This document shows, piece by piece, positions 41,904 through 49,878 of a stretch of 64,000 nucleotides of DNA; the first letter of the stretch is position 1; each line of letters opens with the position of its first letter. The translations under genes were made by a program, and so were the position numbers. Under the pieces are notes generated by a model. The model made no database searches. It was not told where the DNA came from and saw only the letters and a list, made by a program, of their open reading frames with translations. This DNA is from UBA9214 sp964443845 (GTDB lineage Bacteria; Pseudomonadota; Gammaproteobacteria; UBA9214): assembly GCA_964443845.1 (NCBI GenBank), contig CAYUFA010000002.1, positions 48,975 through 112,974 of the forward strand, written 5' to 3'.

Positions 41904-42629
41904 TCAGTTCGGCGCGACGGCACGCAGGGGCTGCACCGTGTCTTCCTGCCGGTCATCCTTGCTGCCGACCGTGATCAGCACGTACAGGTCGTGGGCGAAG
42001 GCATCGAGCCTGGCAAGCCACAACCGGTTGCGCCGGGTGAAAGTGTTGTAGGCGAACACCGCGGGTATGGCCACGGCGAGACCGAGCGCGGTCATGATCA
42101 GCGCCTCGCCCACCGGACCGGCGACCTGGTCCAGTGAACCCTGGCCGGTGATACCGATGTTGAGCAGCGCGTGGTAGATCCCCCAGACGGTGCCGAACAG
42201 CCCGATATACGGTGCAGCCGATCCAGCCGAGGCAAGCACGGTAAGCCCGTGCTCGGTCCTGGCGGCCTCCTGATCGATGCCGTTGCGCAGTACACGGGTC
42301 AGGTACTCCGCGATACCCCCGGCTGCTGCAAGTGTATGCAGACCTGCGTGTTCCGATTCGGCAGCATCGAGCGCTGCCCGGGCAAGTCGCGTAAACGCAT
42401 TGTCCATGGATTCCTGCGCCAGAGCAGCGCTCGCCTGCTGCAGCGAGTCCGTGTCCCAGAAACGCCGCATGAAGGCCTCGCCACGGCGCCGCGCAATCCA
42501 GCCCTGTACGGCGCGGGTGAGGATCAGGTACCAGCTGATGACCGAGAGCGTGAGCAGTATGCCGAGTACTGCACGTGAGAGCATGTCCGCCTGGGACAGG
42601 AAGTGGGCGAATCCGAAAGTATATTCCAT
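41904..42629 (-). CDS. exbB: ExbB-like (MotA/TolQ/ExbB) proton channel protein
   Basis: A 241-residue protein with three membrane segments (about 15-35, 130-150 and 165-190) and the signature APYIGLFGTVWGIYHALLNI followed by GPVGEALIMTALGLAVAIPAV. It forms the pentameric channel around ExbD. Its start lies 3 bp after the tonB stop, so tonB-exbB-exbD form one unit dedicated to the adjacent receptor. Confidence 0.92.
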   Translation of the reverse strand: MEYTFGFAHFLSQADMLSRAVLGILLTLSVISWYLILTRAVQGWIARRRGEAFMRRFWDTDSLQQASAALAQESMDNAFTRLARAALDAAESEHAGLHTLAAAGGIAEYLTRVLRNGIDQEAARTEHGLTVLASAGSAAPYIGLFGTVWGIYHALLNIGITGQGSLDQVAGPVGEALIMTALGLAVAIPAVFAYNTFTRRNRLWLARLDAFAHDLYVLITVGSKDDRQEDTVQPLRAVAPN

Positions 42630-42632
42630 GAG

Positions 42633-43301
42633 TCAGCGATCCTTTATTACGAAATCAAATGGCTGCATTGCCACGGTGGGTACCGGCTGGCCTGCATGCC
42701 GGGCAGGCGAGCAGCGCCAGTGACTGACCGCATTCAGTGCGGCCCTGTCCAGCCGGTCCGAGCCGCTGCTTGTCTGTACCTGCGCTCGATGCACCTGGCC
42801 CCGTTCGTCCAGTTCGACCCGCAATACCACGTGACCCTCTTCCCGCAACCGCAACGACAACGCGGGATAGTCGGGTGGTGCCCGCTGCGGACAGGACACC
42901 GCGAGTTCATTGCCCAGGGTCGTTGGCTGTGCCGGCCCGGCTGGCGCGACTGCAACGCCAGCCACTGCCGGACCGGGTACGGATTCCGGGTCCACCGGAG
43001 CTGCAGGCAGCACCGGTCCGGGAGTCGCTTGCGGCGCGGCTTTGACCACGCTGTGTCGATGCCTGGCCGGTTTCCGCGGACGCGGCCTTTCCGGCCTCAC
43101 CGGGGGTGCCGGTTGAGGTGCTGCGGCCTGCACCGGTGCCGGCTGCGGTTCGATCAGATAGCCGTACATCGTGGGTGTCGCCGCCGGCGCCGGCAGCAAC
43201 GGGTGGTGCGCAAGACCGTACAGGATGGCCGCGTGTGCAAGCACGACGATCGCCAGCGCGGCAGCCTGCACACGCGTCAGTGGTTGTGGGTAATCCCTCA
43301 T
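42633..43301 (-). CDS. tonB: TonB energy transducer
   Basis: A 222-residue protein (MRDYPQPLTRVQAAALAIVV at the start; the upstream ATG at 43349 would add 16 residues but abuts its AGGAGG). One membrane segment (about 11-30), a Pro/Ala-rich periplasmic spacer with PRPRKPARHRH, and a C-terminal TonB domain (PDYPALSLRLREEGHVVLRV). It links ExbB/ExbD to the TonB-dependent receptor encoded next to it. Confidence 0.88.
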   Translation of the reverse strand: MRDYPQPLTRVQAAALAIVVLAHAAILYGLAHHPLLPAPAATPTMYGYLIEPQPAPVQAAAPQPAPPVRPERPRPRKPARHRHSVVKAAPQATPGPVLPAAPVDPESVPGPAVAGVAVAPAGPAQPTTLGNELAVSCPQRAPPDYPALSLRLREEGHVVLRVELDERGQVHRAQVQTSSGSDRLDRAALNAVSHWRCSPARHAGQPVPTVAMQPFDFVIKDR

Positions 43302-43353
43302 ACCAGCCTGGCGGACATCAGCTGGTGCGCCTGCCTGATAAACCGGCATCCTC

Positions 43354-45450
43354 CTAGAACCTGATCTTTATGCCTGCGTTGAAGGAGCGACCGGGCCCGG
43401 GCAGTGATGCCAGGGGCCCGCTGCCGGTGGTCTTGAGTTGCGCCAGGTTCACACCCCCCAATGGCAGGTCGTATTGCCTGTCGAACAGGTTGCTGATACC
43501 GAAGATGAGGGTGATCTTTCTGCCCATCTCGTAGCTGGTGCGCAGGTTGACCAGCGCATAGGTGTCTGTAACCGGTTCATAGCGTTGCGTATCGACATGG
43601 GTCTTGCTGTCGACTACCTGGAGTTCCACCGAACTGGTCCATGCGTGCACCATCTGCTCAAGGGTAAAGGTCCCGCTGAGCGGCATGATGTGGTACAGGT
43701 CTCCGCCATCGGTACGTTCGCCACGCGTCCAGGCCAGGCTGGCCCTGAACTCGCCATGGCCATAGCGGGTGTTGTCCCAGGCTGTAATCCTGCCGCCTGC
43801 GTCGACTCCCCAGAGCCGGGCGTCATGGTTGGCGAAGCGCAGCAAGGCCCGGTCGACCGTGGCGATATTGAAGGGGTGAAAGGTGCCCAGCGTGTCTACG
43901 TCGATATAGTCCTGCACGTAGCTGTAGCGCGGTGCTACGTGGAGTTCCCACGCCCCGGCACCGGCTGCTTTCCAGGTGGCCGTCGCGCTGACGGTATTGG
44001 CAACCTCCGGTTGCAGGTCGGGATCGCCGACATAACCGTTGCCGTCACCAAACCAGCCGCTCATCGACATGCTCATGGTGTTGCGCCCCCACGCATAGCG
44101 TTCGTACAGGTTGGGCGATCGTGTCTTGCGGGCCACGCCGAGTTCATAGCGGGCCGTGCTGTCCGGCTGGTAACGGGCCAGTGCAGTCAGGTCAAGATTG
44201 TTGTCGTGTGCGGAGCGGTCGCGGGCATTGAAGGCTGCCGCATACACCGGGTCCTGGTTCATCATGCCGGCCGTCGGGTTGTACGGTTGTACCGTGCCCG
44301 TATCCATGCGCACGAACTCCTCGCGCAAGCCCAGGATACTTGTCCACCTGTCATTCCAGCGTGATTCCAGCTCGCCATACAGCGCATAGCGATCACGCTT
44401 GCCATTGTTGATATTCCAGTAGGTGTCAGGACCCATCATCATGGAGCCGGCGACCGGTGGCCACCAGTCGTCCAGTCGCTGGCGGTGGTATTCATGGCCG
44501 ATGCGGGCCAGGTGCACGCCGGAGAGCGGGATTTCCCCGCTGATCTGGTAACCCGTGTCACTGCCTTGCGTGTTCATGGGCATGCTGCCGGGTTTCTCCC
44601 CGGTGAAGAATCCCATTTCATGTTTTGTGCCCTGCCAGTACACGCGGGTGTGCAGCGTGCCCCGGTACAAACCGGTCGAGTATTCCAGGTTGGCGAATAC
44701 CGCGTGGTTGTCGACCATGTCCATGTACTGGTTCGGGAAGCCCTGGTAGGGGACCCTCTGTTCACCGATGCGGAAGACCAGGCGCTGATCCTCTCCCCGC
44801 GCACCCAGCGTGAGCGACTGGTTGCGCGCCTTGTACAGCGTATCCAGCACCTTGTCGCCATTGCCGTCCCGGTAGCTGTCCGCGGCGCGCCAGGAGGCGT
44901 TGTAGCCGAGGCTGAGGTTTTCGTTTGCGACGCTCCCCTCGAGCGAGGAGGTATAGCTGTGATCGATGCTGCGTGTGGCGAACGACAGCCTGCCTTCCTT
45001 GCGGATCGGTGCACCGGGCCGGGCGAACACCGGCTCCGCCGTGTTCACGGTAATGGTGCCGGCGATGCTGTCACCGCCCTGGCTGACCGGTGCGATCCCG
45101 GCGATCACGTCGATGCTGTCGACCTGCTGCGGATCGACATAGGAGAGCGGTGGGTTCATATGGTTGCCGCATGCGGAACTGACCTCGCGGCCATCGATCC
45201 GGATACGAATGCGATCGTCGGAGAAGCCGTTCAGTACGGGCAGGGCGGAGATGCCGCCTGCACTGGAAAACGTGACGCCCGTGTCGGTGAACAGGTCGGC
45301 CGCACTGGCCGCGGTCGCCCGGACCGGTCCCGCCATGCTGCCGGCCGGTGTTGCGCTGACGGTAATGGGTGTCAGTACGGCGGGCGTCTCGTCGGCATGA
45401 CCGGCAAACGGGCACAGTGCCAGCGCCGTGGCCAGCAGGGTCTTGCGCAT
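43354..45450 (-). CDS. TonB-dependent receptor, copper type (OprC/NosA-like)
   Basis: A 698-residue outer-membrane receptor: signal peptide (MRKTLLATALALCPFAGHAD), plug domain and a 22-strand barrel ending in GIKIRF with terminal Phe. The plug segment SSACGNHMNPPLSYVDPQQV carries a C-x2-HM motif that I recognise from copper receptors of the OprC/NosA type, not from siderophore receptors. The Met-rich loops SMPMNTQG, GSMMMGPD and NTMSMSMSGWF also fit copper. With the Ton genes and the SCO/PCuAC/CtaG set downstream, copper uptake for oxidase assembly is the likely role. The ATG at 45450 is preferred over 45486. Confidence 0.88.
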   Translation of the reverse strand: MRKTLLATALALCPFAGHADETPAVLTPITVSATPAGSMAGPVRATAASAADLFTDTGVTFSSAGGISALPVLNGFSDDRIRIRIDGREVSSACGNHMNPPLSYVDPQQVDSIDVIAGIAPVSQGGDSIAGTITVNTAEPVFARPGAPIRKEGRLSFATRSIDHSYTSSLEGSVANENLSLGYNASWRAADSYRDGNGDKVLDTLYKARNQSLTLGARGEDQRLVFRIGEQRVPYQGFPNQYMDMVDNHAVFANLEYSTGLYRGTLHTRVYWQGTKHEMGFFTGEKPGSMPMNTQGSDTGYQISGEIPLSGVHLARIGHEYHRQRLDDWWPPVAGSMMMGPDTYWNINNGKRDRYALYGELESRWNDRWTSILGLREEFVRMDTGTVQPYNPTAGMMNQDPVYAAAFNARDRSAHDNNLDLTALARYQPDSTARYELGVARKTRSPNLYERYAWGRNTMSMSMSGWFGDGNGYVGDPDLQPEVANTVSATATWKAAGAGAWELHVAPRYSYVQDYIDVDTLGTFHPFNIATVDRALLRFANHDARLWGVDAGGRITAWDNTRYGHGEFRASLAWTRGERTDGGDLYHIMPLSGTFTLEQMVHAWTSSVELQVVDSKTHVDTQRYEPVTDTYALVNLRTSYEMGRKITLIFGISNLFDRQYDLPLGGVNLAQLKTTGSGPLASLPGPGRSFNAGIKIRF

Positions 45451-45752
45451 GGCGTATCCCTTGTATGGTTTGTGGATTCTCTGCACCGGTCATTGCCGCG
45501 TAACGGCTGACCGGTCGGGGCCTTACCGGGAACGACCGGCGGATTTGCGCCGTGCCTGCAATCCGGCGTGTGTCCTTGCCTGGCCCGTGCGGGGTTGGCC
45601 GCGTTGGCCGGGTGGTTCCGGAAACACCACGCGTGATTGTAAGTGGTTGCCGGAATTTGGAAATGTGACAAATTGCCGCAGCGGCTGAAACAGGCCGGGG
45701 CTTGCGGCAGCGGTGGCCGGATTCCCGCGCAAGGCGGGCAACGCCCGCGCGG
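45451..45752. other. Intergenic region upstream of the copper receptor
   Basis: About 300 bp between the receptor start and the end of the anti-sigma gene, both on the minus strand. No cobalamin riboswitch landmarks, no Fur box and no clear copper operator were found. A TACAAT-like -10 is present but without a well-spaced -35. Confidence 0.5.
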
Positions 45753-46460
45753 TTACGGCGCCAGTGCTTCCAGCCGTCGTGCGGTTTCCGCCGGCACGTG
45801 GCGGGCTATGTCGTAGCCGGGATAGCGTCGCCGGAATGCGAGCCACGCGGTGCGCGCGGCAGCGGTTTTACCCTGGCTCAACAGGCCCACGATGGATGCG
45901 AGTTCCTGCTCCGGGGCGTGACCCGGTCCCGTGCCCGGCCCCGCCCGGTGCTGTGACGGCTGCGTGCCGGGGGTCGAGGACTCGGGCACGCCCGGCAACG
46001 GCGGGTGGTGCGCTGCCGCCGGTGGCGCCTTCCGCATTTCCTGCAGGAGCATGTCGTAGTGTGGCTGCGGCGGTACGGCCGGGGCCGGGGCCTCCGTGGC
46101 GGGTGCGGCGCGCTCGGCCTTGTCCGCCGGCGCGCTACGCTGGAGCCGGTTGCCGGTCTGGTCGGCTGGCAGGACGGACGGCGCCGCTTGCTTGCCGGCG
46201 GGTCGCGGGGGATGAGGGAGCGACCCGGGGTAGAGCTGGTACAACAGGATGGCGGCCAGTACGCTGGTGACGATGCCTGCAACCCATGGATAGCTGCGCT
46301 GCGCGTGTGACGCCGGGGCCGTTCGCGCGGCCTGCCGGATAACCGCATCGAGCCGGGCAGGGGGTTCGGGCCGCTCGGCCTGGCGATACAGGGCCTCCAG
46401 TGCCTCGTCTTCGTGGCCGTGCAGTTGCACGATCTTGTCGTCGGTCGGGTCTTCGCTCAT
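45753..46460 (-). CDS. Putative anti-sigma factor, single membrane segment
   Basis: A 235-residue protein. The N-terminal 55 residues are cytoplasmic and charged (EDEALEALYRQAERPEPP), one membrane helix follows (about 58-78, WVAGIVTSVLAAILLYQLYP), then a long Pro/Ala-rich periplasmic region and a small C-terminal helical domain (ELASIVGLLSQGKTAAARTA). The layout and the 4-bp overlap with the sigma factor gene upstream point to an anti-sigma factor. No zinc-binding HxxxCxxC motif is present, so it is not a ZAS-type protein. Confidence 0.7.
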   Translation of the reverse strand: MSEDPTDDKIVQLHGHEDEALEALYRQAERPEPPARLDAVIRQAARTAPASHAQRSYPWVAGIVTSVLAAILLYQLYPGSLPHPPRPAGKQAAPSVLPADQTGNRLQRSAPADKAERAAPATEAPAPAVPPQPHYDMLLQEMRKAPPAAAHHPPLPGVPESSTPGTQPSQHRAGPGTGPGHAPEQELASIVGLLSQGKTAAARTAWLAFRRRYPGYDIARHVPAETARRLEALAP

Positions 46461-46999
46461 GGCCAGATCCCCCTCAGGTGTTCGCGTAATTTGCGGTTGG
46501 CATAGCGCAGCCGGCTGCGGGTCGATTCCCGGCTGGCGTGCATGACTTCCGCGATTTCATCCACCGACAGTCCCGACTGGGTCTTGAGCAGGAAGACCTG
46601 CTGTTGCTCGGCGGGCAACCGGTGGATGCCTTCGAGCAGGACTGCCAGCGCCTGCCGGTCGTGATGCAGGCGCTCCGGGTCGACGGGATCGGGCGGGTCA
46701 CAGTCACCGCTATCCTTCCATGTCTGTGCACCGGCATGCCGGTGCCTGCGCCGGTAATCCCGTACCCGGTTGTGTGCGATGGTGTACAGGTAGGTGCGGA
46801 AGCTGGCGGTTGCAGCATAGCGCCGGCGCGACTGGATCAGGCGCATCCAGATGTCCTGGTACAGTTCCTCGGCGATCGCTGCCTCGAACTGCCGGAGCAG
46901 GAACCGGTACACATCGCCCCGGTATTTTACGTACAGCGTGTCGAAGGCGTCGGCGTCCCCTGCCTGGTAGCGCAGCATCAGTTGCTCGTCACTCTCCAT
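46457..46999 (-). CDS. ECF RNA polymerase sigma factor
   Basis: A 180-residue sigma-70 family protein of the ECF class. Region 2 spans about residues 20-90 (DTLYVKYRGDVYRFLLRQ, EELYQDIWMRLI, FRTYLYTIAHNRVRDYRR) and region 4 about 120-175 (LPAEQQQVFLLKTQSGLSVD, EVMHASRESTRSRLRYANRK). An ATG at 47011 would add four residues. Its partner is the overlapping downstream membrane protein. The VWA lipoprotein gene lies upstream on the same strand. Confidence 0.92.
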   Translation of the reverse strand: MESDEQLMLRYQAGDADAFDTLYVKYRGDVYRFLLRQFEAAIAEELYQDIWMRLIQSRRRYAATASFRTYLYTIAHNRVRDYRRRHRHAGAQTWKDSGDCDPPDPVDPERLHHDRQALAVLLEGIHRLPAEQQQVFLLKTQSGLSVDEIAEVMHASRESTRSRLRYANRKLREHLRGIWP

Positions 47000-47057
47000 G
47001 CGGGCAAGCATACCCCGCACCGGTTGGCGTACAAGGCCGGTGCGGGGCGCGCCGTGT

Positions 47058-48839
47058 TCAGTCGATTCCACGGTCGTGCCGGTGCGGATCGGCATGGCCG
47101 AGACTGGCCTGGTCGAGGTTGCGTGCGAGTTTGACCAGCTGTATGAATTCACCGCGATACCCGTCCGGGTCCCTGCCGCGGCTGGTGCGCGCCAGTTCCA
47201 GCACGTCCTGGTAAGCAAAATGCTGCAGGTACCTGCCCCCGCGCAACAGCTGGCCGAATCCGGCAACGGCCGCGGCGAAGCGGTAGCGCTCGCTGGTGTC
47301 CGCCAGCCGGTCAACCATGTCCGCCACGTGAATCGTGCTCCGGACCAGCCGGCTGCGGTCTTCGGCGGGTTTCTTGTAGCGCAGTTTCAGCGTGGCAACT
47401 TCGTCCCTGTGAGCCGTCGCTGCCGGGACTTTGCCGTAGCGCAAGGGGTCGATGCGTCCGGCTCCCGAGCCGGCCAGGGTGATCTCGTACAGCGCAGTCA
47501 CGCTGTGGCCGGCGCCGATTTCGCCGGCATCCACCCGGTCGTTGTTGAAGTCCTCGCGGTTCAGCACGCGGTTCTCGTAACCGACCAGCCGGTATTCGGC
47601 AACCACCGCCGGATTGAACTCGATCTGCACCTTCACGTCCTTCGCAATGGTCATCAGTGTGGCAGACAGCTGGTCGACCAGTACCTTGCTGGCCTCGTTG
47701 AGGGTGTCGATGTAGGCGTAACTGCCGTTGCCGCGGTCGGCGAGCTGTTCCGCGAGGCGGTCATTGTAATTGCCGGTACCGAAGCCCAGCGTGGACAGGC
47801 CGATGCCGGTCCTGCGTTTTTCTGCCACGAGATCCATCAGTCGTTCGAAACTGGTGGTGCCGACATTGAAGTCACCGTCGGTGGCCAGCAGGATGCGGTT
47901 GACGCCGCCCTTGATGAATGCGGACTCCGCCAGCCGGTAGGCCAGGCGGATGCCGGCCGCCCCGTTGGTGGAGCCACCCGCGCTCAATCGTTCGAGCGCG
48001 CGGGTGATCCTGAACGTTGCGTCGCCCGGGGTGGGTTCGAGCACCACGCCGGAGGCGCCTGCATATACCACGATGGAAACCCGGTCCTGTGCGCGCATCC
48101 GCCGGGCGAGCAGGTCCAGGCCTTTCTTCACCAGCCCGAGCTTGTCGGGTGACTGCATCGAGCCGGACACATCGATCAGGAACACCAGGTTTGCCGCGGG
48201 GATGTCGGTTCTGGCAACCTCGTATCCCTGGATGCCGATGTGCAGCAGCTTCGTCTGCGGGTTCCACGGGTTGGGACCGAACTCGGTGGTCACGCGGAAC
48301 GGCTGCGAAGAACTGCCCGGTACCGGGTAGTCGTAATCGAAATAGTTCAGCAGTTCTTCCACGCGCACCGCGTCTGTCACCGGCAGGCGGCCCTGGTTGA
48401 GCATGCGTCGCACGTTGCTGTAGCTGCCGCTATCCACATCGATACTGAACGTGGACAGCGGTTCTTCCCGGGCGACCCTGAGCGGGTTGTCCTCGAAATG
48501 TCCGTAGTTTTCGCGGTCGGGCGCTGTGCTGGCAGCGCGAATAGCGCCAGGGAGCACGCCCGGGTACCTGGCCGCGCGTAGCGGCTGCGTGGCGAGCGCT
48601 GTCCCCGGCGGTGCGCCCGGGGACGCCTTGTCGGCCTGTGTCCGCATTCCTGGTGTCCCGGTGGGCTGCGCCTGATCGAGCGACTTGCCCGCCAGTCGGG
48701 TCACGTCGGTGGTCCGTGTGTGTTCACCAGCCGGTTGCGGGGTGGTAGCCACGCGGGGTGGCGGGTTCAGCGTGGCGTCGGTACAGGCCCCGAGGAGGAA
48801 GGTGGCGAGTGCAATACCCGGCATGCGTTTGTGATTCAT
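47058..48839 (-). CDS. VWA-domain lipoprotein (YfbK-like)
   Basis: A 593-residue lipoprotein: lipobox LLGAC with C19, a low-complexity stretch of about 100 residues, then a YfbK-type N-domain (STFSIDVDSGSYSNVRRMLN), a von Willebrand A domain with intact MIDAS (DVSGSM near residue 227, GGSTNGAAGI, LATDGDFNVG) and the C-terminal DUF3520 domain (DVKVQIEFNPAVVAEYRLVG). It binds a divalent metal and probably a protein partner in the periplasm. Its stop lies 58 bp upstream of the sigma gene start; these three genes recur together in some gammaproteobacteria as far as I recall. Confidence 0.9.
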   Translation of the reverse strand: MNHKRMPGIALATFLLGACTDATLNPPPRVATTPQPAGEHTRTTDVTRLAGKSLDQAQPTGTPGMRTQADKASPGAPPGTALATQPLRAARYPGVLPGAIRAASTAPDRENYGHFEDNPLRVAREEPLSTFSIDVDSGSYSNVRRMLNQGRLPVTDAVRVEELLNYFDYDYPVPGSSSQPFRVTTEFGPNPWNPQTKLLHIGIQGYEVARTDIPAANLVFLIDVSGSMQSPDKLGLVKKGLDLLARRMRAQDRVSIVVYAGASGVVLEPTPGDATFRITRALERLSAGGSTNGAAGIRLAYRLAESAFIKGGVNRILLATDGDFNVGTTSFERLMDLVAEKRRTGIGLSTLGFGTGNYNDRLAEQLADRGNGSYAYIDTLNEASKVLVDQLSATLMTIAKDVKVQIEFNPAVVAEYRLVGYENRVLNREDFNNDRVDAGEIGAGHSVTALYEITLAGSGAGRIDPLRYGKVPAATAHRDEVATLKLRYKKPAEDRSRLVRSTIHVADMVDRLADTSERYRFAAAVAGFGQLLRGGRYLQHFAYQDVLELARTSRGRDPDGYRGEFIQLVKLARNLDQASLGHADPHRHDRGID

Positions 48840-48900
48840 GGTTTGCTCCGTGCACGGTGGTGGATCGTGAACGGGTAAACGCAACGGGTGGCAAAATGGG

Positions 48901-49053
48901 TTAAGGCGCTGACAGCGGTTGCCGGGTCCAGGGCTGGCCCCGCGCCCGCATGCGGGCAGCCGCGCGCCCCGGGCCGGGCAGCAGGCGCTGGAGCGTCGAT
49001 GTGGCAGGTTCGGTCACCACGCCATAGGCGTCCGGGCCGGTCTGTCTGTTCAT
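48901..49053 (-). pseudogene. Remnant of an SRPBCC/AHSA1-like gene, 5' end only
   Basis: A strong AAAGGAGATGACCC ribosome binding site precedes the ATG at 49053. The first 28 residues (GPDAYGVVTEPATSTLQRLL, then PGP) resemble the N-terminus of SRPBCC/AHSA1-like proteins that are often encoded after an ArsR-type regulator. After that the expected IERVWAYLTD sequence is lost, and the frame ends after 50 codons. Confidence 0.5.
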
Positions 49054-49056
49054 GGG

Positions 49057-49299
49057 TCATCTCCTTTTGCGGCGGACACCGGGACTGTCCGGAGACCGGC
49101 GTGCAGGTTCTTTGCGGAGCAGCCGGTCGAGTGCATCCGGGTGCCCGGTCCGGAATTGTTCGTAACAGGCCAGCCACTGTTGCGCACTGGCGGGTGGTGC
49201 GGGTTCGAGGTGGCATACGTGGGTGCGCCCGCGCACTCGCGCCGGATCAACCCGGCATTCTCCGGCCATATCGTCAACCGGATGGTTGAATATAATCAC
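49057..49299 (-). pseudogene. Remnant of an ArsR-family regulator, 3' end only
   Basis: This short frame ends ARVRGRTHVCHLEPAPPASA, then QQWLACYEQF and LDALDRLLRKE-like sequence, the typical C-terminus of ArsR/SmtB-like regulators that precede SRPBCC genes. The winged-helix half is missing. It ends 3 bp before the SRPBCC-like start, the normal order of that two-gene operon, so both appear to be relics of one unit. Confidence 0.5.
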
Positions 49300-49878
49300 G
49301 GGGCTGTGGCAGGGAGTGACGGCTGCCGGGGGGGTAAAACACGCACCCTGAAATCAGGGTTGTGATATCTTTTTAACCCGTTGATCCAGCGGGTGTCGGG
49401 AGCATGGAGCCGGGGGCGGGCCATTCCTGCCGATTGCCGGGGAATAGGCGATCAGTGACCCGAACGGGACGGATGCGCGGTGTTGCCTGCTGCACATTGC
49501 GCCAGGCCATTCGAGGGTGCGCCCGGGTCCGGGGTCGATCCACGCTTGCCGTACCTGGCAGCGTTGGGGGCGGCAGGAACGTACCGTAAGCGGCCCTCAC
49601 GGGAGGTCATGTAATTCCACGGTACGTGCAGGCCCGGGATTTTGTTACTGTCAGGCACGATCGGGTTTATTGGAAGCGAGTGTCTGCCTGTCGGCAAGCC
49701 GGTCGGGGTTTACAGATCATGGTCAGTTAGCAGGCTGTACCGGAATTGGGGGGCGTAGCATGCATTACTGGATCGCGTTAACCCGTTTATCGGGTTTTCC
49801 GGAATTGCGGGAAAGAGTCCTGTCTGTCCACGAATGCCCGTGCGGCTGTTCTTGGTCAGGAAGATGCGGCAGCTGAAA
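49300..49878. other. Long non-coding stretch upstream of the accessory kinase
   Basis: About 580 bp without a convincing gene. A hairpin ACCCTGA-AA-TCAGGGT lies at 49344-49359 and is followed after 9 bases by a short T run, so it could be a weak terminator. The remaining part probably holds the promoter of the next gene, but no clear -35/-10 pair was found. Confidence 0.5.

Noticed and set aside
45451..45752. Possible cobalamin riboswitch in front of the TonB-dependent receptor
   Set aside because: The conserved B12-box and the CCACTG-type core were not found on the minus strand, and the receptor looks like a copper type.
49344..49380. Hairpin ACCCTGA-AA-TCAGGGT as a rho-independent terminator
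   Set aside because: The T run is 9 bases away from the stem and interrupted, and no plus-strand gene ends upstream of it.
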